From assembly GCA_963726775.1 (NCBI GenBank), contig CAVSDL010000001.1, positions 124,001 through 188,000 of the forward strand: a DNA stretch of 64,000 bases. The letters are read 5' to 3'. The stretch is from CAIWHR01 sp963726775. GTDB taxonomy: Bacteria; Pseudomonadota; Gammaproteobacteria; Burkholderiales; Casimicrobiaceae. The position numbers and the translations under genes are program-made. Below are positions 1-7,899 of this stretch, piece by piece (positions within the stretch are counted from its first letter, which is position 1; every line of letters begins with the position of its first letter). The notes beneath the pieces are model-generated. The model was not told the DNA's origin and did not search any database. It worked only from the letters and a program-made list of their open reading frames with translations.

Positions 1-387
1 CCGCGGCCACAGGCCGCCGGTCATGGTTCGCGGAAGGAAATTCCGCGCGAAATCGCTTTGTAGCAGCCGGTTCGGTGAGGGCATTCGCCCTTCGCAACGG
101 CCCTTGCTGCGTGTGTTCTGAGGGTCCCGGCATCACGCGCACACCCGGACATCTCGTGTGCACCTGCAAAAAAACCGGTTCCGCAGCCTTGCAGCATTTG
201 TACCGTTTCGCGAATATTCGGGTCAACAGAAAACCACGTGGCAATTGATCGCTGTTGCAAAAACACATCATTGATTTGATTGAGAAAGCTGTTTTGTCGG
301 GAATGATTCTTGACTTGCGTCAAAGGCGCGGCACGCGACTGCCTGCCCGAGCCGCTCGAACCGGTGCGAGCAAGCGCAGCAATTTCT
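1..387. other. Gene-free left edge of the window
   Basis: No reading frame here resembles a known protein. Positions 170-310 are clearly richer in A+T than the flanks, as expected of a promoter region. A hairpin-capable repeat (7-bp arms at 29-35 and 41-47) lies near the edge. An ATG at 24 on the minus strand opens a frame that leaves the window after eight codons, so a gene may start there, but it has no convincing ribosome-binding site and too little sequence to name. Confidence 0.4.
310..323. promoter_or_regulatory. FNR/Anr-like palindrome TTGACTTGCGTCAA
   Basis: The 14-bp perfect palindrome TTGAC-N4-GTCAA matches the architecture of Crp/FNR-family sites (TTGAT-N4-ATCAA) with a compensating C/G change in both arms. 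It lies in the A+T-rich gene-free stretch. No good -10 hexamer sits at the class II distance on either strand, so the target gene, perhaps one leaving the left edge, is not identified. Confidence 0.3.
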
Positions 388-788
388 TCACGGCGCGAGC
401 CGCTGCCGAGTTCGGTGGCGCTCTCGCCGACTTGCGACGACTCCGGCGACCACAGCCGCCCCCGTCCAGGCGGCCGTTGCGGTCGGGTCGGTCGCCCTCA
501 TCAAGTGAATGCCGTCGGCGAGCAGCGAAACGCTTGCAGGCCCGTCCCACACGACGCCGTTGCGGCGCGCCACATGCGTGGGGACCGCGAAGTGAATATC
601 GGCGCGCTCGCCGGAAATGACGCGCAACGCGACCGCGGTCGATTCGCCCAGCTCGCCACAGCGCACGATCGAGCCGACGACCGGATTCTCGTGCTCGCCG
701 CGCGACGGCCGATCGCGCCGGTGCAGCACGATATGCGACGGCGGCACGCTCCACGCGAACGATGCCGGCGTCGAAACGCGGGACGCAG
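388..788 (-). pseudogene. C-terminal TOBE-domain remnant of an ABC transporter ATPase
   Basis: The minus-strand frame ending at 388 reads like the C-terminal regulatory (TOBE) domain of the PotA/ModC-type ATPase subunits of substrate-importing ABC transporters. Recognisable stretches are FAWSVPPSHIVLHRRD, then HFAVPTHVARRNG, then SVSLLADGIHLM. There is no ATPase domain (no Walker A, signature or Walker B motif) upstream in any frame, because the DksA/TraR-type gene occupies that space immediately upstream on the same strand. I infer the 3' relic of a deleted transporter gene. The tail after residues IHLM looks unselected. The family call rests on pattern memory, not on a search. Confidence 0.45.
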
Positions 789-1184
789 CTACAACGTCGG
801 CGTCGCCCGGTGCACGTACGTTCTCTCGCGCAGGCTCTGGCAGTCGACGCACCGTTTCGCCGTCGGGAACGCGGCGAGGCGCGCGGGTTCGATGTCTTCG
901 TCGCAATCGACGCAGCGACCGTAGCGGCGCCTCGCCATCCGCAGCAGCGCGGCGTCGATGTCGCGGACCGCTTCGACGTGCCGTTGCACGATCACGTGTT
1001 CGAGATCGGTGACCATCGTCGCGACGGACTGGTCGCCAGCATCGGGCGCCTCGCCCGCGAGCTCGCCTATCGGATGCTCGCCCCAGCGAACCAGCTCGTC
1101 ATGCGTGTCCGCGATAAGCCGCGTCCGCTCCACGACCAGCTTGCGCTTCAGGTCGTGCATTTGATGCGGAGTCGGTTTCGTCAT
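789..1184 (-). CDS. DksA/TraR family C4 zinc-finger protein
   Basis: Predicted 131-residue cytoplasmic protein of the DksA/TraR family, members of which bind the secondary channel of RNA polymerase and modulate transcription initiation. The C-terminal zinc finger is complete, with CVDC (Cys91, Cys94) and CVDC (Cys112, Cys115) spaced as in the family. The preceding helical region (about residues 5-85) would form the coiled coil. It is shorter than E. coli DksA (151 residues), and I do not see the paired acidic tip of true DksA, so it is more likely a paralogue. The ATG at 1184 was chosen because homology begins there; the frame stays open further upstream only as antisense of the next gene. 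No strong ribosome-binding site is visible. Confidence 0.8.
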   Translation of the reverse strand: MTKPTPHQMHDLKRKLVVERTRLIADTHDELVRWGEHPIGELAGEAPDAGDQSVATMVTDLEHVIVQRHVEAVRDIDAALLRMARRRYGRCVDCDEDIEPARLAAFPTAKRCVDCQSLRERTYVHRATPTL

Positions 1185-1421
1185 CGGCAGATCCGCAGGC
1201 AAAAGCACCGCGACCGCATTCGGCCGCGCCGCTTCCCACGCAGCGTAGCTTCCCCGGCGCCGCATCCGTTGACGCAGATCAAACCCCGCGCTGCGAAAGC
1301 CTGACTCCGTCGAGCATCGCAGCGCGGCGACGCGCGAAAATGATGCCGGACACGACCGCGAGCGGAAGGACGCCGCTGCAGCGCCTCGCGTCGGGCACAT
1401 TCCCGCTCCGGACGACCGACG

Positions 1422-3035
1422 ATGGCAATGGACACCCACGATGCCGACGACACTCAGGCACGCCTCGTCGCCATGCTCCGCACTTCCGCCATGTTCGGAG
1501 GCGATGTCCCGCGCACGGAGCTTCTCGAAACCCACATCTCCCGCGTGCTGCTGACCGGAACGCACGCGTACAAGATCAAGAAGCCGGTCGATCTCGGGTT
1601 CGTCGATTTCACGACGCTCGAGGCGCGCCGCCGGTATTGCGAGGCGGAATTGCGCCTGAACCGGCGGCTTGCACCCGCGCTCTATCTCGGCGTGGTCGCC
1701 ATCACCGGCACGCCGGAACACCCGGTCATCGGCGATGACGGACCGGTCCTCGAATACGCGGTGAAGATGCGTGAATTCCCGCAGGACGCGCTGGCGAGCC
1801 GCGAACTCGCGCGCGGTCGTCTCACCATGGCGCATATCGACGAGCTCGCGACAAAGATCGCCGCATTTCATGCTCGCATCGACGTCGCCAGCGCCGACGG
1901 CCCCTTTGCCGGATCCGCGGAGATCCTGGGCGCCGCGCTGGACAATTTCGCGCAGATACGGGCGCTGATGGAAAACGCGGAACAAACGACCGCCCTGGAC
2001 GCGCTCCGCGACTGGACGGAGCGCGAGCATGCTGCGCTCGCGCCCCTTTTCGGGCGTCGCCGACGCGACGGGTTCGTCCGCGAATGCCATGGCGACCTGC
2101 ATCTGGGCAACATCGCGATCGTCGAGGGCAAGGTAACGGTCTTCGACTGCATCGAATTCAACGATCGCCTGCGCTGGATCGACGTGATGAGCGAGGTCGC
2201 CTTCGCCGTCATGGACCTGCAGGATCGGAAGCGGCCGGACCTCGCGTACCGCTTCCTCAACGCCTGGCTCGAAATCACCGGCGATTATGCCGGCCTCGCC
2301 GTACTGCGCTTCTATCTCGTCTATCGCGCCATGGTGCGTGCCAAGGTGACGCGCCTCCGCGCGGCCCAGCTCGGGACCGCCGACGCGCAGACGGCGCTGC
2401 TCGGTGAATTCCGGGCCTACCTGGAACTTGCGCGCTTCTACGCGATTCCGCCGCGTCCCGCCATCCTGATCACGCACGGTTTATCGGGCTCCGGAAAGAC
2501 GACACTTTCGCAACGCCTGCTGCAGCGGGCCGGCGCGATACGCATTCGCACCGACGTCGAGCGCAAGCGCGTGCGGGGCCTCGCTGCAACGGCTCGCAGC
2601 GGCTCGGTGGTCGGCGGCGGGATCTACACCGCGGACGCCACGGAGGCGGTGTATCGCCGCGCGCTGACGCTGGCCCGCGCCGTGGCAACGGCCGGGTATG
2701 TCGCCATCGTCGACGGGACGTTCCTGGAACGCCGCCAACGCGACCTCTTCCGCGCGCTCGGGGAGGAGCTCGACGTCCCCTTCCTGATGGTCACATTCGA
2801 CGCGGCCGAGGAAACCCTGCGCGAACGGGTTGCGCGCCGCGGCGAACGCGCGACCGACGCCTCGGAAGCAAACCTCGCGGTGCTTCGGCGCCAGTTGCAA
2901 GTCCAGGAGCCGCTGGCACCGGAAGAGCGCGCCGCGGCCATTGTCTTCGATGCGGGCACGCCACCGGACCGGGTGGAGCAGGCGCCGGCCTGGCGCATGC
3001 TGCTAGGGCGGCTCGGCATCGGCGACGCCACCTGA
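1422..3035 (+). CDS. Bifunctional aminoglycoside-phosphotransferase-like / P-loop kinase protein
   Basis: 537-residue two-domain protein. The N-terminal part (about 1-330) has the aminoglycoside-phosphotransferase/choline-kinase fold, with the catalytic loop HGDLHLGN and a downstream FDCIEFN that supplies the metal-binding acidic residue. The C-terminal part (about 345-530) is an AAA/zeta-toxin-like kinase domain with the Walker A motif GLSGSGKTT and a following TDVERKR. This fusion is widespread in Proteobacteria, often annotated as aminoglycoside phosphotransferase, but its physiological substrate is unknown and no drug-resistance role should be assumed. It is divergent from the DksA/TraR-type gene across a 237-bp gap. 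The ATG at 1422 has a second in-frame ATG two codons later, and neither has a clear Shine-Dalgarno sequence. Confidence 0.85.
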   Translation: MAMDTHDADDTQARLVAMLRTSAMFGGDVPRTELLETHISRVLLTGTHAYKIKKPVDLGFVDFTTLEARRRYCEAELRLNRRLAPALYLGVVAITGTPEHPVIGDDGPVLEYAVKMREFPQDALASRELARGRLTMAHIDELATKIAAFHARIDVASADGPFAGSAEILGAALDNFAQIRALMENAEQTTALDALRDWTEREHAALAPLFGRRRRDGFVRECHGDLHLGNIAIVEGKVTVFDCIEFNDRLRWIDVMSEVAFAVMDLQDRKRPDLAYRFLNAWLEITGDYAGLAVLRFYLVYRAMVRAKVTRLRAAQLGTADAQTALLGEFRAYLELARFYAIPPRPAILITHGLSGSGKTTLSQRLLQRAGAIRIRTDVERKRVRGLAATARSGSVVGGGIYTADATEAVYRRALTLARAVATAGYVAIVDGTFLERRQRDLFRALGEELDVPFLMVTFDAAEETLRERVARRGERATDASEANLAVLRRQLQVQEPLAPEERAAAIVFDAGTPPDRVEQAPAWRMLLGRLGIGDAT

Positions 3036-3186
3036 ACGCCGGGAAATGCGCTTAGGCATCCGCCGCTCGACATCGGTGGCTTGTTTCAATTTTCGACGTC
3101 GGAATTCACTATCTTTGACCCAGCACAAGAAAAGTCGGACAGAGGCCCCCCTAGAATGTGTGGATAACATCAATAAAGGGGAAGCC

Positions 3187-3390
3187 ATGCGGCCGGTGCG
3201 CCCCGTCCCGCATACGGCGTGCGCGCCCTGCCGTCCGGGTCCGAAGGTAGCGTTCGGGTTCCTGCAGTCGGGCTCGATTCCCATCGCAATGCCGTCAATG
3301 ACGGCGACCGCGCTTTCCGCTGGCCAGGACGCGAGTCGCGGCCGCATCCGGCGATCACTCGTGAATGACCGCGCACTCCGACAGCGGTAG
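3187..3390 (+). CDS. Possible small leader ORF overlapping the GGDEF-EAL gene
   Basis: A 67-codon frame begins at an ATG preceded by a good ribosome-binding site (AAAGGGGAAGCC). It ends 26 bp inside the next gene, in a different frame. The next gene's own ATG (3365) lacks a Shine-Dalgarno sequence and follows an in-frame stop directly, so translational coupling through this ORF is plausible. The product (Pro/Arg-rich, two Cys in CAPC) resembles nothing I know. The rest of the 3036-3364 gap holds a TAGAAT hexamer (3152-3157) and a DnaA-box-like TGTGGATAA (3159-3167), neither assignable to a role. Confidence 0.3.
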   Translation: MRPVRPVPHTACAPCRPGPKVAFGFLQSGSIPIAMPSMTATALSAGQDASRGRIRRSLVNDRALRQR

Positions 3391-6300
3391 CCTGCGGCAC
3401 GGTCGATACTGGCCGCCTGCTGCGTCCGCGATTCTGGCGGTGGTCCTGATCGGCGCCGTCGCGGTTTGGGACGCCGTCGGGGACTACGTCGCAGCGGTCG
3501 ACGGCCGCCAGGAGCGTCTGCGCATTCTCGCTGGCGCCGGGGAAGCCCAGGTCCACGTCAAACTCGATCAGATCGGTCTCCTCCTCGCCGATGTCGCCGA
3601 GCGATCGCAATCAGGATATGCGCCCGGAGCGCTGGAAGCCTACATGGCGGCGCGATCCCGGGCGTTTCCCGCGGCTCAACATGTCCTGGTGACCGACGCC
3701 ACGGGCACCGTAATCGCCGCCACCCAAAGCGATCTTCGCGGAGTTGATGCAACGAACCGTCCCTACTTCACGCGCCCCAGGACGGAACCGCCTGACGGCG
3801 CGATCTTCGTCTCGCCACAGTTCGCCTCAGGCAATGCCGGCGTAGCGATCATTGCGCTCTCGCGCGCGATCGTCGACGAGCACGGAACGTTTCGCGGCGT
3901 CGTGTCGGTGTCGGTGCTTCCTGAATACTTTTCCGACCTGCTGCGCACGGTCAAGCCGGATCCGGGTGGTACGTTGCTGCTCGTCAACGGTGACCGCGCC
4001 GTCATCGCCGCGACAGACCCGCTCGACAGCCCGGGCGAATCGGCCATCGTCGACCCGGCACTGAAGGCGCTCATTGCTTCCGGCCATCCGGACATCAACG
4101 ATCGCATTCCGACGGCTAATGGCCGCGGCGAGCAGTTCATTTCCGTGCACAGCGTCGGGAATCTCGGCCTCTACGTGATTGTCGCTCAGGGCGCAGATGT
4201 CGTTCTCACGCTGTGGAGACGCCGCGCCGCAATCAATGGAATTGCGTACATCCTCCTCTTCGTGGCTGTAGTTTTTTTGCTCGAGCTGTCGCGGCGCCGC
4301 GAGCGCGAGAGTCGCGAACTGCGCGAACAATTCGAACTGATCGCCGACAACGTCCCGGGCGCGATCTACCAGCTTCGCACGGCAGCCAGTGGCCGAATGA
4401 GCCTGGTTTATGCGAGCAAGGGCTTTCTGGGCATCACCGGCGTCGCGTCCGAGGACGTGCCGATCGATATGCGGAAGTTCTGGTCAGGCGTGCATCCCGA
4501 TGACCGGACGCGGTTGAAAGCGTGCATCGACAACTCGGCGAAGACGCTCGAACCGTTGCAATGCGAATTTCGGCGCACGCTCCCGGACGGCCGTAAGATC
4601 TGGATCCACAGCCGGAGCACGCTGCGGCGCGGGCCTGGCGGCGCGATCCACTGGTACGGATACGCCGGCGACGTCACCGAGCAATTGCGCAACGAACAGG
4701 ACCTGCGCATCGCCGCCACCGCATTCGAGACTCAGGAAGGCATTTTCATCACCGATGCGGCCGGCACGATCATTCGCGTCAACCGGGCGTTCGGCGAACT
4801 GACCGGCTACGGCGCCGACGAAGCGGTCGGCAAGACTCCGGCCCTGCTCAAATCCGGCCGGCACGACGCAGCGTTCTACCGGGGCATGCGGGCCGAGCTC
4901 GTCCGCAATCGCTTCTGGCAAGGCGAAATCTGGAATCGGCGCAAGAGCGGTGAAGTGTTCCCGGAATGGCAGACCATCACCGCCGTACCGGATGCCGAGG
5001 GCACCGTTACCCACTATGTTGCCGCGTTCTCGGACATCACGTTGCGCAAGGCGGCGGAGGAACGCATCCACAAGTTGGCCTTCTTCGATCCGTTGACCAA
5101 GCTTCCGAACCGGCGCCTGCTGATGGACCGTCTCGGTCAGGCCCTCGCGGCCAGCAGGCGCAGCGCCCGCCATGGCGCCCTGATGTTTCTCGATCTCGAT
5201 CATTTCAAGGCGCTCAACGACTCCCGCGGGCATGACGCCGGCGACCGTCTGCTCGTGGAAGTCGCGCGCCGCCTCCGGGCCTGCCTGCGGCACGGGGACA
5301 CCGTAGCGCGACAGGGCGGTGACGAATTCGTGATCCTGCTGGAGAACCTGGATGCGGACCGCACGCGTGCCGGCGCGCGGGCCAAAGAGGTGCTGGCAAA
5401 GTTGCAATCCGCCCTTGCCCGTCCCTACGATTTCGGACCCCGCGCAGCCGCCGACGGTGTGGATGCGGGCACCTACCTCTGCACGGCAAGCATCGGTGTG
5501 TGCCTGTTTCGGGGTTATGAAGATGAAATCGAGAAACTGTTGAAACGCATCGACGTCGCGATGTACCAGGCCAAGGCTGCCGGCCGCAATAATGTCCGCT
5601 TCTTCGATCCGGCCATGCAAGCCGAACTCGAAATGCGCGCGAAGCTGGAATCGGATCTGCGCCGCGCGCTGGACGGCGGCGAATTGCGGCTGTTCTACCA
5701 GCTACAGGCGGACATGTCCGGGCGCGCCATTGGAGCCGAAGCGCTGCTCCGCTGGATCCATCCCACGCGAGGGCTGCTGCCGGCGTCCGAATTCATTCCC
5801 GTGGCCGAGGATGCCCATCTCATGTCTCCCATCGGTGACTGGGCGCTCACCGAGGCCTGCAAACAGCTTTGTGCCTGGTCCGCGCACCCGGAAACGAGCG
5901 CCTTGCGCCTGGCCGTCAACGTGCATGCGGCTCAGGTCCGGCGCGCCGATTTCGTGGACACGGTGCGCGGTGCGCTGACCCGCTCCGAGGCGGACCCGCG
6001 ACGCCTGCGGCTGGAGTTGACCGAGAACCTGGTACTCGACAGTCTCGAGGATACCGTCGCCAAAATGCGGTCGCTAAAGTCGTTGGGGATCGGCTTTTCC
6101 ATCGACGATTTCGGCATCGGTTATTCGGCGTTCTCGCACCTGCAGCGTATGCCGCTGGACGAGTTGAAGATCGACGGATCGTTCGTCCGTGACATTGTCG
6201 AGGACCCGAACGGCGAGGCCATCGTCCGCGCCATCATCGCCGTCGGCCGGAGCCTGGGATTCCGCGTCACGGCAGAAGGCGTCGAGACGAAGGCGCAGCG

Positions 6301-6412
6301 TGCCTTGCTCAAGGCGCTCGGCTGCCAGGCGTTCCAGGGCAATCTCCTCGGCCCACCGGTGACGCTGGAGGAATTCCTGCCCACGCTGAAAAGGCAAGGC
6401 GCGTCCGTCTGA
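3365..6412 (+). CDS. Membrane dCache-PAS-PAS-GGDEF-EAL cyclic-di-GMP signalling protein
   Basis: 1015-residue inner-membrane protein that should make and/or degrade cyclic di-GMP. Order: membrane segment about 19-38; periplasmic dCache-type sensor about 40-285; membrane segment about 289-307; PAS domains about 318-440 and 445-560; GGDEF about 570-745; EAL about 760-1010. The GGDEF signature is intact (651-655) with an RxxD inhibitory site five residues before it (642-645). EAL residues are intact: EALLR (Glu792), Asn852, ELTEN (Glu884, Glu887), DDFGIGYS (914-921), Lys935 and EGVE (971-974). The terminal motif is QGNL rather than the usual QGY/F. Both activities therefore look possible. It is convergent with the HD-GYP regulator, 21 bp apart. 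Confidence 0.93.
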   Translation: MTAHSDSGSLRHGRYWPPAASAILAVVLIGAVAVWDAVGDYVAAVDGRQERLRILAGAGEAQVHVKLDQIGLLLADVAERSQSGYAPGALEAYMAARSRAFPAAQHVLVTDATGTVIAATQSDLRGVDATNRPYFTRPRTEPPDGAIFVSPQFASGNAGVAIIALSRAIVDEHGTFRGVVSVSVLPEYFSDLLRTVKPDPGGTLLLVNGDRAVIAATDPLDSPGESAIVDPALKALIASGHPDINDRIPTANGRGEQFISVHSVGNLGLYVIVAQGADVVLTLWRRRAAINGIAYILLFVAVVFLLELSRRRERESRELREQFELIADNVPGAIYQLRTAASGRMSLVYASKGFLGITGVASEDVPIDMRKFWSGVHPDDRTRLKACIDNSAKTLEPLQCEFRRTLPDGRKIWIHSRSTLRRGPGGAIHWYGYAGDVTEQLRNEQDLRIAATAFETQEGIFITDAAGTIIRVNRAFGELTGYGADEAVGKTPALLKSGRHDAAFYRGMRAELVRNRFWQGEIWNRRKSGEVFPEWQTITAVPDAEGTVTHYVAAFSDITLRKAAEERIHKLAFFDPLTKLPNRRLLMDRLGQALAASRRSARHGALMFLDLDHFKALNDSRGHDAGDRLLVEVARRLRACLRHGDTVARQGGDEFVILLENLDADRTRAGARAKEVLAKLQSALARPYDFGPRAAADGVDAGTYLCTASIGVCLFRGYEDEIEKLLKRIDVAMYQAKAAGRNNVRFFDPAMQAELEMRAKLESDLRRALDGGELRLFYQLQADMSGRAIGAEALLRWIHPTRGLLPASEFIPVAEDAHLMSPIGDWALTEACKQLCAWSAHPETSALRLAVNVHAAQVRRADFVDTVRGALTRSEADPRRLRLELTENLVLDSLEDTVAKMRSLKSLGIGFSIDDFGIGYSAFSHLQRMPLDELKIDGSFVRDIVEDPNGEAIVRAIIAVGRSLGFRVTAEGVETKAQRALLKALGCQAFQGNLLGPPVTLEEFLPTLKRQGASV

Positions 6413-6433
6413 ACGACCGATGCTACCGCCCGG

Positions 6434-7540
6434 TCAGCAGGTCTCCTGCAGGGGGAACAGCGCGAATCCCGGAAAATTCTCGCGCACGTCCTGCACCGCG
6501 GACCAGCAGGACAGGAAGGCTCCGACGCAGGCCGGATCCAGGTGCTTGCCGGCCGCTGCCGAAAGATACGCCCGCGCCCTGTCGGCCGACCACGCCTCCC
6601 GATGATGCCGTACCGATGTCAACGAGTCGAAGACGTCGACCACCGCGCCGATCCGCGCAACCAGAGGAATCGCCTCGCCCGCCAGCCGCTGCGGGTATCC
6701 GCTGCCGTCGAATTTCTCGTGGTGTCCACCGGCGATCGCGGCAGCGGTGCGCATGAACTCCGAAGAGCTTCCGCTGAGAACGGTCTCGCCGATGGCCGAA
6801 TGCTCGCGCACGAGAACGATCTCCTCGGCGGTGAGCCGGCCGTTCTTGCCGAGCACGGTCGAGGGGACGGCCAGCTTGCCGAGATCGTGCAGCGGTGCGG
6901 CATGGAAAAGCAGGCTGCAGGCGTCGTCGGCCAGTCCCAACGCGCGGCCGGTGAGTTCCGCGAAGTGCGCGACGCGCGCCAGATGGTTGCCCGATTCCTC
7001 GTCGATGGTTTCGATCAGGCGGACAAAGTGTCCGACCGTCTCCACATCCCGCGCGTCGAGGGAGCGCTGCACGCCGGCACGCGCGTCCTGCAGCCATCGC
7101 AGCCGGGCCTCGCTTTCGAGGCGTGCGGCTCGCAGATTGAGCAGGTTGCGCGCCCGTAGCCGCAGCTCGGAAATATCGACGGGCTTGGACAGAAAATCGT
7201 CCGCGCCAAGACCCAGCGCCTCGTAGCGCACCGTCGTGTCGGCGAATGCCGTGATCATGACGATCGGCACCTGATTCGTCGCCTCGGCCGCACGCAGTCG
7301 GCGCAGGCAGTCGATGCCGGTCATTTGCGGCATCCGCTGATCAAGGACGACGAGATCGGGCGTGTTGTCCTGACACCAGGCCAGCGCCTCGAGCGGATTG
7401 AGGAACGACACGACTTCCGCCGTGTTGACGTTGGCCAGGGCCCGCGCAAAGAGATCGAGATTGATCTTGTTGTCGTCGACGATGATGACTTTGGGTCGCC
7501 GCGGCGGCAGCGAAACGGACGCAATCGAGTCGGTGGTCAT
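6434..7540 (-). CDS. Response regulator with HD-GYP c-di-GMP phosphodiesterase domain
   Basis: 368-residue cytoplasmic output protein. The receiver domain (about 16-130) has the acidic pair DD (22-23), phosphoacceptor Asp67 and Lys119. The HD-GYP domain (about 165-355) has HDLGK (218-222) and HHEKFDGSGYP (273-283), so the metal site and GYP signature are complete. Family members hydrolyse c-di-GMP to pGpG or GMP. The ATG at 7540 has a good ribosome-binding site (GGAAGG) and overlaps the stop of the upstream receiver gene by 4 bp (ATGA). It is therefore the last gene of a kinase / receiver / HD-GYP operon and the likely phosphorylation output. Confidence 0.93.
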   Translation of the reverse strand: MTTDSIASVSLPPRRPKVIIVDDNKINLDLFARALANVNTAEVVSFLNPLEALAWCQDNTPDLVVLDQRMPQMTGIDCLRRLRAAEATNQVPIVMITAFADTTVRYEALGLGADDFLSKPVDISELRLRARNLLNLRAARLESEARLRWLQDARAGVQRSLDARDVETVGHFVRLIETIDEESGNHLARVAHFAELTGRALGLADDACSLLFHAAPLHDLGKLAVPSTVLGKNGRLTAEEIVLVREHSAIGETVLSGSSSEFMRTAAAIAGGHHEKFDGSGYPQRLAGEAIPLVARIGAVVDVFDSLTSVRHHREAWSADRARAYLSAAAGKHLDPACVGAFLSCWSAVQDVRENFPGFALFPLQETC

Positions 7541-7899
7541 GATGGTTTTCCTTCCACTGCGCGCAGGAGCTCGGCCTGCGTATGCGGTTTGACTACGACG
7601 GCATCGAAGCCGGACGCCAGCAGCTCTCGCAGCTGAAATTCCATCGCCATCGCCGTGTAGGCGACGATTCGCATTTGCGACCACCTCGGGTCGGCACGCA
7701 GACGTGCGCAGAATTCGCGCCCGTCCATCCGCGGCATGCCGATGTCGGTGATCATGACGTCCACCGTGCTGCGCTCCAGCGACTCCAGCGCCGCAAACGC
7801 GTCGCCGGCGGTCGCGACTTCGTACCCCGCGCGCTTCAGCATCGCGCCGGCGAGCGAGCGATTAAGCGCGTTGTCGTCGACCACCATGACGCGCGTCAT
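7537..7899 (-). CDS. Single-domain response regulator (CheY-like receiver)
   Basis: 120-residue stand-alone receiver with VVDD near the N-terminus, phosphoacceptor Asp52 in ITDIGMPRMDG, and the conserved KP near residue 103. There is no output domain. It overlaps both neighbours by 4 bp (ATGA at each junction): the histidine kinase upstream and the HD-GYP regulator downstream. Such lone receivers act as phosphate shuttles or sinks, or bind a partner protein. Here it may compete with or relay to the HD-GYP receiver. The kinase has no receiver of its own, which fits a split hybrid system. Confidence 0.9.
   Translation of the reverse strand: MTRVMVVDDNALNRSLAGAMLKRAGYEVATAGDAFAALESLERSTVDVMITDIGMPRMDGREFCARLRADPRWSQMRIVAYTAMAMEFQLRELLASGFDAVVVKPHTQAELLRAVEGKPS

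Noticed and set aside
1..24. Gene start at the left edge on the minus strand
   Set aside because: Only eight codons are visible and there is no clear ribosome-binding site.
1185..2477. Long minus-strand frame extending the DksA/TraR-type ORF upstream to 562 codons
   Set aside because: It is the antisense of the APH/P-loop gene, and homology begins only at 1184.
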